Assembly (NCBI GenBank): GCA_002394025.1
Contig: DGSV01000107.1
Coordinates: 1 to 20,423, forward strand
DNA length: 20,423 bases
Source of the DNA: Bacteroidales bacterium UBA4353
Lineage (GTDB): Bacteria; Bacteroidota; Bacteroidia; Bacteroidales; Paludibacteraceae
Direction: 5' to 3'
Both the position numbers and the translations under genes were made by a program. The notes under the pieces were generated by a model. The model was given only the letters and a program-made list of their open reading frames with translations. It was not told where the DNA came from and did no database searches. Below, one piece after another: positions 1 to 6,614 of the stretch. Numbering within the stretch: the first letter of the stretch is position 1; every line of letters starts with the position of its first letter.

Positions 1-46
1 TCTCTTTCTCGTTGTATGTGGGAATTATTACGAGTTGCTTTGACAT
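1..46 (-). CDS. Family 2 glycosyltransferase, polyprenol-phosphate mannosyltransferase-like (N-terminal fragment)
   Basis: The reverse strand opens with ATG at 46-44 and reads MSKQLVIIPTYNEKE before the window ends. This is the classic N-terminal beta strand and PTYNE motif of GT-A fold family 2 glycosyltransferases; in Bacteroidales, proteins starting this way are usually annotated as polyprenol (dolichol)-phosphate mannosyltransferases, which move mannose from GDP-mannose to a lipid carrier at the inner membrane. It starts 12 bases after the stop of the WalJ-like gene on the same strand and is probably co-transcribed with it. Only 15 residues are visible, so the subfamily is a guess while the glycosyltransferase call is fairly good. 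Confidence 0.7.
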   Translation of the reverse strand, partial: MSKQLVIIPTYNEKE

Positions 47-58
47 GATTGTTAGATT

Positions 59-868
59 TTATTTGATTTGGAACACCTGAGATGGGCTTGTACGAGGTAG
101 CGCATATAGGTTTACGTCACGTTCTGTTTGTATGCCGGCATTCATAAGGTGTGAACGGATGGTGTCAAGTGCTATTTCGGGAGTGTTATTGTTTTGACTT
201 AAGTGGCAGAGGTATATGCTTTTTAGCCTTGTATTATAGATTTGGGCGAGGAATTTGCCACAGTCGTCATTGCATAGATGTCCTTGGTCTGATATCACGC
301 GTCTTTTCAGAGGTTCGGGATATCGTCCGTGGAGTAGGAGTTGCTCATCGTAATTGGCTTCGATGATTATGTGGTCGCTTATTGAGGCATATCGTGCCAC
401 GACATCATCGGTGTGCCCTATGTCTGTTGCGAGCGTAATATTTACGCCTTGATACTGTATGAAATATCCTACACAATCGTGTGAGTCATGGGCTACCGCG
501 AAAGGTGTGACAGTGAAGTCAGCGATGTTGAAAGGTTCGTTCTTGCTAATAAGACGCCTCATTACCGGCTCGGGTTTGTCTTTTACCGCCCAGTTGCCGT
601 CAAGTCCAACAAATGTTTGCCGCGTGGCGTAAACAGGGAGTTGAAATCTTTTAGCTACTCCTCCGAGCCCTCGCACATGGTCGGCATGGTCGTGGGTAAC
701 GAGCACTCCGAAGAGGCTTTTGACATCCACCGCCATTGCTTTGAGGTTTTTACGTATTATGAGCGAGCTGATACCGGCATCTATAAGTATGCCTTTTTCA
801 CGAGTTCCCAGGTAGTAACAATTGCCGTTACTACCGCTCGAAAAACTTCTGAAAATAAGCATGCTCAT
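59..868 (-). CDS. WalJ/YycJ-like metallo-beta-lactamase-fold hydrolase
   Basis: A 269-residue protein with the metallo-beta-lactamase metal-binding motif THDHADH at residues 58-64 (H59, H61, D63, H64). Further likely metal ligands lie in ATDIGH and near the HDSHD segment. The N-terminal FSSGSNGNCYYLG stretch is typical of the YycJ/WalJ family, cytoplasmic proteins studied as 5'-to-3' DNA exonucleases and linked to cell-wall signalling in Firmicutes; the role in Bacteroidales is not established. Two starts are possible, ATG at 868 or ATG at 862 (M3); family members usually begin close to M3, so 862 may be the true one. No signal peptide is seen. A consensus promoter (885-916, reverse) lies just upstream, and the gene is divergent from the M48 protease. 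Family confidence is high, exact substrate low. Confidence 0.88.
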   Translation of the reverse strand: MSMLIFRSFSSGSNGNCYYLGTREKGILIDAGISSLIIRKNLKAMAVDVKSLFGVLVTHDHADHVRGLGGVAKRFQLPVYATRQTFVGLDGNWAVKDKPEPVMRRLISKNEPFNIADFTVTPFAVAHDSHDCVGYFIQYQGVNITLATDIGHTDDVVARYASISDHIIIEANYDEQLLLHGRYPEPLKRRVISDQGHLCNDDCGKFLAQIYNTRLKSIYLCHLSQNNNTPEIALDTIRSHLMNAGIQTERDVNLYALPRTSPSQVFQIK

Positions 869-884
869 ACTAATGCATTTTACG

Positions 885-916
885 CAAAGTTACGAATTTT
901 TTTGTGTATCAGCAAA
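885..916 (-). promoter_or_regulatory. Bacteroides-type promoter for the walJ-like gene
   Basis: On the reverse strand the -33 element TTTG (916-913) is followed by 20 bases and the -7 element TAACTTTG (892-885), an exact match to TAnnTTTG. The predicted transcript start is near 881, giving a 5' leader of only about 13-19 bases. Confidence 0.75.
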
Positions 917-932
917 AATATCTCTAATTTTG
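901..932 (+). promoter_or_regulatory. Bacteroides-type promoter for the M48 protease gene
   Basis: On the forward strand the -33 element TTTG (901-904) is followed by 20 bases and the -7 element TAATTTTG (925-932), an exact consensus. The start codon at 948 would be about 12 bases from the transcript start. This rules out the longer reading frame starting at 822, because that start lies upstream of the promoter. Confidence 0.75.
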
Positions 933-947
933 CATAAATTTTTCGTT

Positions 948-2189
948 ATGTATTATTTGATATTGTTTTTCATAGTTGCCGAATGGCTTTTCAGCAGAGT
1001 TCTTTCAGTGTTGGATATTCGCGCTTCACGGGCAGTGCTGCCAGACGAGTTATCTGATATTTATGATGCCGAAGCTTATCGTAAGCAACAGAGTTATTTG
1101 CGTACCAATGCTAATTTTGGTTGGTTAGTGACTACGGTGTCTTTAGTGGTTACGTTGTTGTTTGTTGCTCTTGGTGGCATAGGTTGGCTTGATGGTTTGT
1201 TACGTTCATGGCTCACAGATTTGGCTTGGAAGGATATCTATCGGGAAACGCTGGTCAGTGTGCTGTTTTTTGCCTTGATTTCAGTGTGTTCTACTTTAAT
1301 AGCGATACCTTTTGATTATTATGACAATTTTGTAATAGAGCAGCGTTTTGGTTTCAATAAATCTACGAAAGGTCAATTCGTTAAGGATTCGCTGACTAAT
1401 CTATTGTTGAGTCTGTTCTTGCAGTCACTCATAGTGTGCGTTTTGTCGTTGATATACCTTTCCTTGCCGGATTATTTTTGGCTTTTGGCCTTTGGTGCCG
1501 TGACGCTGTTTAGTCTCTTCATGAGTGAATTTTACAGTCTTCTTATCGTACCTTTGTTTAACAAGCAAACGCCACTTCCCGTAGGCGAATTACGTGACTC
1601 TATCGAGTCTTTTGCCCGTAAGGTCGATTTTCCTCTTACTGAGATTTATGTGCTTGATGCCAGCAAACGTAGTACAAAGGCCAATGCCTACTTTACCGGC
1701 TTGGGGCGCAATAAGCGTGTTGTTCTTTATGACACTTTAATCGAGCAATTATCAACAGAAGAGATTGTGGCTGTTCTCGCTCATGAGATTGGTCACTATA
1801 AACATTGTCATAATTGGAAAATGATGGCAGTGTCTTCTGCTGTCCAACTGCTGATTTTTATTCTTTTAGGCTATAGTTTATCAAGTGAGTCTTTAGCTTT
1901 TGCCGCTGGTGCCGAGATGGCATCGTTTCATGTTAACGTGTATATGTTCGGTTTTCTATATACTCCGCTGAATATCGTGTTGCAGATAGTTGTGAACGCT
2001 TTAAGCCGTTGTCATGAATATCAGGCAGACGCTTTTGCTCGTGATAATGGGGTTGGCATGGACTTGATCAGTGGTTTGAAGAAGATCACCGCTCAGGCAA
2101 TGAGTAATTTAACACCTCATCCTGCTCGCGTGTTCTGTGATTATTCACACCCCACATTGTTGCAAAGAATTCAAAAAATTAACTCATAG
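948..2189 (+). CDS. Ste24/CAAX-prenyl-protease-1-like M48 family metalloprotease
   Basis: A 413-residue polytopic membrane zinc protease. The zinc motif HEIGH sits at residues 279-283, the third ligand region HEYQADAFA has E357, and the conserved C-terminal SHPTLLQRI is present, all as in M48A (Ste24) proteins. Several hydrophobic segments (about residues 1-20, 60-80, 100-122, 150-172, 176-202, 295-312 and 330-350) fit a multi-pass protein of the inner membrane, and the length is normal for the family. The frame is open upstream to an ATG at 822, but that extension crosses the divergent promoters and adds non-homologous residues, so ATG 948 is chosen. In bacteria this family is thought to act in membrane-protein quality control; its substrates are unknown. 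It converges on the gene at 2283-2606 across a hairpin. Confidence 0.93.
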   Translation: MYYLILFFIVAEWLFSRVLSVLDIRASRAVLPDELSDIYDAEAYRKQQSYLRTNANFGWLVTTVSLVVTLLFVALGGIGWLDGLLRSWLTDLAWKDIYRETLVSVLFFALISVCSTLIAIPFDYYDNFVIEQRFGFNKSTKGQFVKDSLTNLLLSLFLQSLIVCVLSLIYLSLPDYFWLLAFGAVTLFSLFMSEFYSLLIVPLFNKQTPLPVGELRDSIESFARKVDFPLTEIYVLDASKRSTKANAYFTGLGRNKRVVLYDTLIEQLSTEEIVAVLAHEIGHYKHCHNWKMMAVSSAVQLLIFILLGYSLSSESLAFAAGAEMASFHVNVYMFGFLYTPLNIVLQIVVNALSRCHEYQADAFARDNGVGMDLISGLKKITAQAMSNLTPHPARVFCDYSHPTLLQRIQKINS

Positions 2190-2214
2190 TAAGCTGCTAC
2201 GAGTTTGCATAATT

Positions 2215-2251
2215 AATGAGTGGGATATACCATCGGTGTTTCCCACTCATT
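2215..2251. terminator. Hairpin terminator between convergent genes
   Basis: An 11-bp perfect stem (2215-2225 with 2241-2251, core ATGAGTGGGA) is extended across one mismatch by an inner pairing around a three-base loop. It lies 25 bases after the protease stop and is followed by TTTT on the plus strand. The T tract is short, so termination strength is uncertain. Confidence 0.65.
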
Positions 2252-2282
2252 TTAGCTGATAGACAAATGTTAAACCTAAATA

Positions 2283-2606
2283 TCAGCTGTTAGTCCTAAA
2301 ACTATAGTAAAGCACCATAGTCGCGTATAGCAGTGTGATGGCTATCCACCAACTGTTGTCTCCGCAAAAGAGTAGATATGCGGCTCCTGCAAGTGAGCAT
2401 GACACGAAAGCGAAAATATGAGATAGCCGTTTGATGTCATGTCCCGCATTTTTGTTTTTTACTGATACCTGAATGCCATAGACTATTGCTGCCGCTGCAC
2501 CTATTGTATATACATACGGAGTTATAACCCAATTGGTTAGTAGCCCCATCATGGTGCCTAAAATTAAGAATACTGTAGCTAAAATCTGTACTATACTATC
2601 TTTCAT
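2283..2606 (-). CDS. Small four-helix integral membrane protein, function unknown
   Basis: A 107-residue protein with four hydrophobic segments (about residues 5-25, 29-48, 62-81 and 85-103), short loops and no recognisable enzymatic motif. It begins inside the end of the RapZ-domain gene (11-base overlap at 2596-2606), so it is translationally linked to it and is the last gene of the MurF-Alr operon. Its conserved-looking position suggests a membrane role linked to the kinase and RapZ proteins, but nothing in the sequence proves that. I do not recognise the family by name. Confidence 0.75.
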   Translation of the reverse strand: MKDSIVQILATVFLILGTMMGLLTNWVITPYVYTIGAAAAIVYGIQVSVKNKNAGHDIKRLSHIFAFVSCSLAGAAYLLFCGDNSWWIAITLLYATMVLYYSFRTNS

Positions 2607-3006
2607 AAAGTTTGGTTAATTTTTGTTCACGGTGATTCAATGATACCGTGACGCCGTATTTGTCGTGCAAATGTTGTGCCAAATGTTCGGCACAATATAC
2701 TGATCTGTGTTGTCCTCCCGTACATCCGAAGTTGACGCGAAGACTAGTGAAATCGCGACGCATGAAACATTCGGTATGCTTGTCAACGATTGCATAGACA
2801 TGGTTGAGGAAATCGAGTATTTCTCCATCCTTTTCAAGGAAGTCAATCACGGGTTTGTCGAGTCCGGTAAGTGCCTTGTACTCTTCGTAGCGACCCGGGT
2901 TATTTGTTCCCCGGCAGTCGAATACGTATCCGCCTCCATTGCCACTTGGGTCGTCAGGTATTCCGCGTTTAAAGGAAAAGCTTGTGATATATACTGTTAG
3001 AGCCAT
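2596..3006 (-). CDS. Free-standing RapZ C-terminal-domain protein
   Basis: A 136-residue protein matching the C-terminal half of RapZ (YvcJ family): ITSFSFKRGIPDD at the start, YVFDCRGTNNPGR, TGLDKPVIDFL, then GCTGGQHRSVYCAEHLA (C95, G97, G98, H100, R101) and a closing HRE. In E. coli RapZ (284 residues) this C-terminal domain binds glucosamine-6-phosphate and the GlmY/GlmZ small RNAs, while the N-terminal half has a P-loop ATPase fold. Here the P-loop half is absent; the upstream neighbour is an APH-fold kinase-like protein only 13 bases away. Some Bacteroidales are recalled to carry the two as one fused protein. A role in sensing an amino-sugar metabolite is inference. The gene overlaps the downstream membrane-protein gene by 11 bases. 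Confidence 0.85.
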   Translation of the reverse strand: MALTVYITSFSFKRGIPDDPSGNGGGYVFDCRGTNNPGRYEEYKALTGLDKPVIDFLEKDGEILDFLNHVYAIVDKHTECFMRRDFTSLRVNFGCTGGQHRSVYCAEHLAQHLHDKYGVTVSLNHREQKLTKLYER

Positions 3007-3019
3007 GATAATGTGTTTG

Positions 3020-4000
3020 CTATTGTTGATTAATCAGGCAGTGTGCGATAGCGGGATACTGAGTGATAATAGTTTGTTTTTTTATGTTGTCCAAAGCTGG
3101 TTTGATGCTTTCGAGAAAATGCTGTTTTTTTTCGTAATAGCCTCTAAATCCGTATGCTCCAAGTACTTGTAGATTTCTGAAAAAGACCCAATAAGGTAAG
3201 TCATCAATCAGTGCTTGTTTATTGATGTTGCTTTGCTCTCTGCGCAGGTCTTCAAGATATTCTTCAAACAACAGTGTTCGCAAATCGTCAGGGAGTTGGA
3301 GACGTGCCTGCCATAGGAACGATACGACGTCGTATATAAGTGGTCCGTAGCGTCCTCCCTGGAAGTCTATGAACATGGGTTTTCCGTCGGTGAGCATGAC
3401 ATTGCGACTTTGGAAATCACGATACATGAAACCTCGGACCGTCATGCGAGTTAATAGTTCATGACATAGGTTTTCAAAATTATCTTCGAGAGCGCTCTCG
3501 TCAAATTCTATCCCCGCAAGTTTGAGGTAACAGTATTTGAAATAATTGAGATCCCACATTATGCTACGCTTGTCGAGTTCTCGTACGGGAAAGCATACAG
3601 AATAATCCATGCCCTTGTGGGCAGTAATCTGAAAGTGCGCCAATAGGTTCAGGGTTGTCTTAATGATGTTTATACTGGCAGCACTCTTCTCTTTATGCCA
3701 ATTGCCGATATGGGGTTTTAGCACGTCAAAGAGAGCTATATTGCCCAAGTCCTGCTGAAGGTATGTCATTTCGTCATGGCTGACAGCAATGAGTTCGGGA
3801 GTGTTGAGATTGAGAGACTTGAAATGTCGTGCCATTGTTATAAAGGCATGATTTTCGCGTTGTAGAGTGCCTCGAACACCAATAACCGAATATCCATCAG
3901 GATGTGTTAGGCGATAGTAGATACGGTTACTACCTGACCCTGACAGTTGACAGATACTTGTTGGTTCTACACCATAGTGCTTAATGAAAATCTCCGTCAT
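3020..4000 (-). CDS. APH-fold phosphotransferase, possible AmgK-like sugar kinase
   Basis: A 326-residue cytoplasmic protein of the aminoglycoside-phosphotransferase/choline-kinase superfamily. The nucleotide loop SGSGSNRIYYRL is near residues 20-31, the catalytic loop MYRDFQSRNVML carries D195 and N200, and the metal-binding DFQGGRYGP carries D212. The ATP-binding lysine normally expected in the N-lobe strand is not obvious: the strand reads YSVIGVRG, ending in R43. The superfamily includes AmgK, which phosphorylates MurNAc and GlcNAc at the anomeric carbon in a peptidoglycan recycling route. Position directly after MurF-Alr (5-base gap) and before the RapZ-domain gene favours a cell-wall sugar substrate over antibiotic resistance, but this is inference. 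Confidence 0.82.
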   Translation of the reverse strand: MTEIFIKHYGVEPTSICQLSGSGSNRIYYRLTHPDGYSVIGVRGTLQRENHAFITMARHFKSLNLNTPELIAVSHDEMTYLQQDLGNIALFDVLKPHIGNWHKEKSAASINIIKTTLNLLAHFQITAHKGMDYSVCFPVRELDKRSIMWDLNYFKYCYLKLAGIEFDESALEDNFENLCHELLTRMTVRGFMYRDFQSRNVMLTDGKPMFIDFQGGRYGPLIYDVVSFLWQARLQLPDDLRTLLFEEYLEDLRREQSNINKQALIDDLPYWVFFRNLQVLGAYGFRGYYEKKQHFLESIKPALDNIKKQTIITQYPAIAHCLINQQ

Positions 4001-4005
4001 GGTTC

Positions 4006-6486
4006 TTACTCTTCGAAGTATATTCTTTTTACTCTCCGGCTTACTGATGTCAGTATTTCGTATGTTATAGTACCGAGTTGTTCGGCGAGTTGTTCTATGG
4101 TTTGGTGTTCTCCAAATATTTCCACACTATCCCCTTCGTGTGCGTCAGCCTCAGTGACATCAATCATTGCGACATCCATGCATACGTTTCCCATAACAGG
4201 ACATTTGACACCATTGACGAACACATGTCCTGCTCTGTTGCCCAGTCGTCGGTCAAATCCATCGGCATATCCGATGGGTATGACAGCTATTTTGCGATCA
4301 GTGGTGAGCCATGTGTTGCGACTATAACCGATACTCTCGCCTGCACGGACCGTTTTTATCTGTAGAATTACCGTTTTCAGTGAACATACGTTTTTCAATT
4401 TCACATCTGGCAGTGAACTGAATCCGTAAAGCCCGATTCCGAGACGAACCATGTCAAACTGCTTTTCAGTAAATCGTTCGATACCGGCAGAATTGAGTAT
4501 ATGCTTGATAATGTGATAAGGGAGTCCTTGTTGCAGTTTTTCGGCACAGGCCTCGTAGCGGCCTATCTGTTCTCTCGTGAATTCGTCGAATTTGTCGCTA
4601 TCAGCTCCGGCGAGGTGTGAGAAAGTGCTCTTTACTTCTACGAACTCCTGTCTTCGCAGTACTTCGCAGAGATTATCTATGTCTTGAAGCTCAAAGCCGA
4701 GGCGGTGCATACCACTATCAATTTTGATATGAATGGGGTAGTGGTTAAGTCCTTGTCGTTCAACGGCATTAATAACCTCGTTAAGCTTGTTGATATTATA
4801 TACATTAGGTTCGAGGTTATTCTCTATGATAGTGTTCATGGCATTACTCTCGGGGTTCATTACCACTATCGGCAATGTAATTCCTTCGCGTCGGAGTAAT
4901 GCTCCTTCATCAGCAACGGCAACAGCGAGGTAGTCAACATGATGCCTTTGCAACGCACGACTGACATCAACTATTCCGCTGCCGTATGCGAATGCCTTGA
5001 CCATGCACATCATCTTGGTTCCTTTGTCGAGTTTGCTGCGGAAGTAGTTGAGGTTTTCAGTCAGTGCTGATAGATTAACTTCAAGCACTGTCTCGTGTAC
5101 AACTTTTTCGAGACGTTGACTGATTTTTTCCAGTCCGTAGCGACGACTGCCTTTGATGAGTACAACACTATTGTTCAATTTTTGCCACCCGCCATGTGCT
5201 ATATAACTTTCTGTATTGCTGTAGAACTCACTGTTTATACCTTTGAAATGCTGTTGGTGTCGCTGCACGTCTTCTCCGATACCGATAAAATGCGTTACCT
5301 GCCGACTTCGCAGCATATTGGCGACTTGCCGATAGAGGTCTTCAGTGCTGATACCGTTTTGAAGAATGTCGCTCATAATGAGCGTTCTATTGCTTTTGTC
5401 ATGAAGCAGAGCTTGCTGTTTGAGGAAGTCGAGCGCTATATCAAGTGATGTCAAATCGGCATTGTAGCTATCGTTGATGATTGTACACCCGTTGAGACCT
5501 TCTTTGACTTCCATTCGCATGGCTACGGGTTCAAGATTGAGCATCCTGAGACCTATTTCGGAATGTCCGTAGCCCATATAAAGCATTAAGGCAAGGCAGT
5601 GGAGACTATTCTCTACAGAGGCGTGGTCGGAGAAGGGAAGTGTATAGTGTCCTTTGGAATTGCGATAGGTGTAATTAAGCAGTGTCGTCTGCTTATCACT
5701 TTCCGGCTCGTTGAGGTTCGTGATACTAGTGATGACGATATCGCTCGTGGTGTCGCGTCCCCATGTTAAAGTTTTGTAGCCAAGGCTTGTGCAGACATCA
5801 TCGATGAGTTTGTTATCTTTGTTATAAATGACGAGCTCAGCGTGGCTGAATAGTTGAGCTTTTTCCAAGCATTTTTCTTTTTGTGAGACAAAGTTTTCTT
5901 GGTGTGCGTCAGTGATATTCGTCAGTATGCCGATAGTGGGTTTCACTATAGGTTCGAGTCTTTTCATTTCGTTCCTTTGCGATATCCCTGCTTCGAAAAT
6001 AGCCATATCATACTTCGCTGACAACTGCCATACGCTGAGTGGCACGCCTATTTGCGAGTTGTAGCTGCGAGGTGAGCGGCATATCGAATGGTCGGCATTG
6101 AGGAGCTGATACAGCCACTCCTTGACACATGTTTTCCCATTTGAACCTGTGATGCCTATCACAGGTATTTTGAATTGATTTCGGTGGTATGCAGCCAAGT
6201 CCTGCAATGCGGTTAGTGTATTGTTTACGGCAATGAAACACGCATCGGTCATTAGTGAAGCTTTGTGCTCGGCAAAGTCTTTATTTACGACAAAAGCGCG
6301 AACTCCCCGATTGTAGAGTTCTTCAATATAATTATGTCCGTCGGCTCGGTTAGTGACAAGAGCGAAAAACAATGTTCGTTCGGGAAATGACAGCGAGCGG
6401 CTATCTGTCAAAAGGACCTCTATATCAACGTCACTTGATCCTACATATTGACCATGGCAGACGTTAGCGATTATTTTTGTATTCAT
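4006..6486 (-). CDS. Bifunctional MurF ligase / alanine racemase fusion
   Basis: An 826-residue fusion. Residues 1 to about 460 are MurF, which adds D-Ala-D-Ala to the UDP-MurNAc-tripeptide: P-loop GITGSNGKT (111-119, K118), YNSQIGVP (142-149), INDSYNAD (337-344). Residues from about 466 to 826 are a fold-type III PLP alanine racemase: Schiff-base lysine K497 in MVKAFAYGSG, catalytic-base tyrosine Y721 in IGYSRNTW, plus GYADG (Y740) and VCMDVAMID. Alr makes the D-alanine that Ddl turns into the dipeptide used by MurF, so the fusion joins two ends of a short pathway. Both halves look complete. Such fusions are common in Bacteroidota. It is the first gene of a minus-strand operon with gaps of 5 and 13 bases and then an 11-base overlap. 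Start ATG 6486 lies almost directly after a -7 element. Confidence 0.96.
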   Translation of the reverse strand: MNTKIIANVCHGQYVGSSDVDIEVLLTDSRSLSFPERTLFFALVTNRADGHNYIEELYNRGVRAFVVNKDFAEHKASLMTDACFIAVNNTLTALQDLAAYHRNQFKIPVIGITGSNGKTCVKEWLYQLLNADHSICRSPRSYNSQIGVPLSVWQLSAKYDMAIFEAGISQRNEMKRLEPIVKPTIGILTNITDAHQENFVSQKEKCLEKAQLFSHAELVIYNKDNKLIDDVCTSLGYKTLTWGRDTTSDIVITSITNLNEPESDKQTTLLNYTYRNSKGHYTLPFSDHASVENSLHCLALMLYMGYGHSEIGLRMLNLEPVAMRMEVKEGLNGCTIINDSYNADLTSLDIALDFLKQQALLHDKSNRTLIMSDILQNGISTEDLYRQVANMLRSRQVTHFIGIGEDVQRHQQHFKGINSEFYSNTESYIAHGGWQKLNNSVVLIKGSRRYGLEKISQRLEKVVHETVLEVNLSALTENLNYFRSKLDKGTKMMCMVKAFAYGSGIVDVSRALQRHHVDYLAVAVADEGALLRREGITLPIVVMNPESNAMNTIIENNLEPNVYNINKLNEVINAVERQGLNHYPIHIKIDSGMHRLGFELQDIDNLCEVLRRQEFVEVKSTFSHLAGADSDKFDEFTREQIGRYEACAEKLQQGLPYHIIKHILNSAGIERFTEKQFDMVRLGIGLYGFSSLPDVKLKNVCSLKTVILQIKTVRAGESIGYSRNTWLTTDRKIAVIPIGYADGFDRRLGNRAGHVFVNGVKCPVMGNVCMDVAMIDVTEADAHEGDSVEIFGEHQTIEQLAEQLGTITYEILTSVSRRVKRIYFEE

Positions 6487-6493
6487 ATCACTG

Positions 6494-6501
6494 CAAAATT
6501 A
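6494..6501 (-). promoter_or_regulatory. Probable -7 element for the murF-alr operon
   Basis: The reverse strand reads TAATTTTG (6501-6494), an exact TAnnTTTG match, but a good TTTG at the -33 position is missing (only a GTGG-like sequence about 20 bases upstream). The start codon at 6486 lies 7 bases beyond it, so the transcript would be leaderless or nearly so. Confidence 0.5.
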
Positions 6502-6512
6502 CGAAAATATCC

Positions 6513-6542
6513 TTGAATATCCACTAATTTTTTGTACCTTTG
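6513..6542 (+). promoter_or_regulatory. Bacteroides-type promoter for the amylase-murA operon
   Basis: The forward strand has TTG (6513-6515), a 19-base spacer and TACCTTTG (6535-6542), an exact -7 consensus. The predicted leader is about 65-70 bases, AT-rich, with a small inverted repeat TCCTA/TAGGA just after the start region. Confidence 0.65.
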
Positions 6543-6614
6543 TCAATCCTAGGTAGGAATTATTAATTAAAAATGTATTAAGCAGGCAAAAATTAATCTT
6601 ACATACACCATACC

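Noticed and set aside
488..937. 149-codon plus-strand frame opposite walJ
   Set aside because: Antisense to a gene with clear catalytic motifs, no recognisable protein features, and it runs through the promoter region.
822..947. 42-codon N-terminal extension of the M48 protease frame
   Set aside because: It spans both divergent promoters and has no family-like sequence; ATG 948 follows the promoter and starts with the expected first membrane helix.
3020..4000. Aminoglycoside resistance gene
   Set aside because: Only the fold matches; the sequence pattern and the cell-wall operon context argue against antibiotic modification.
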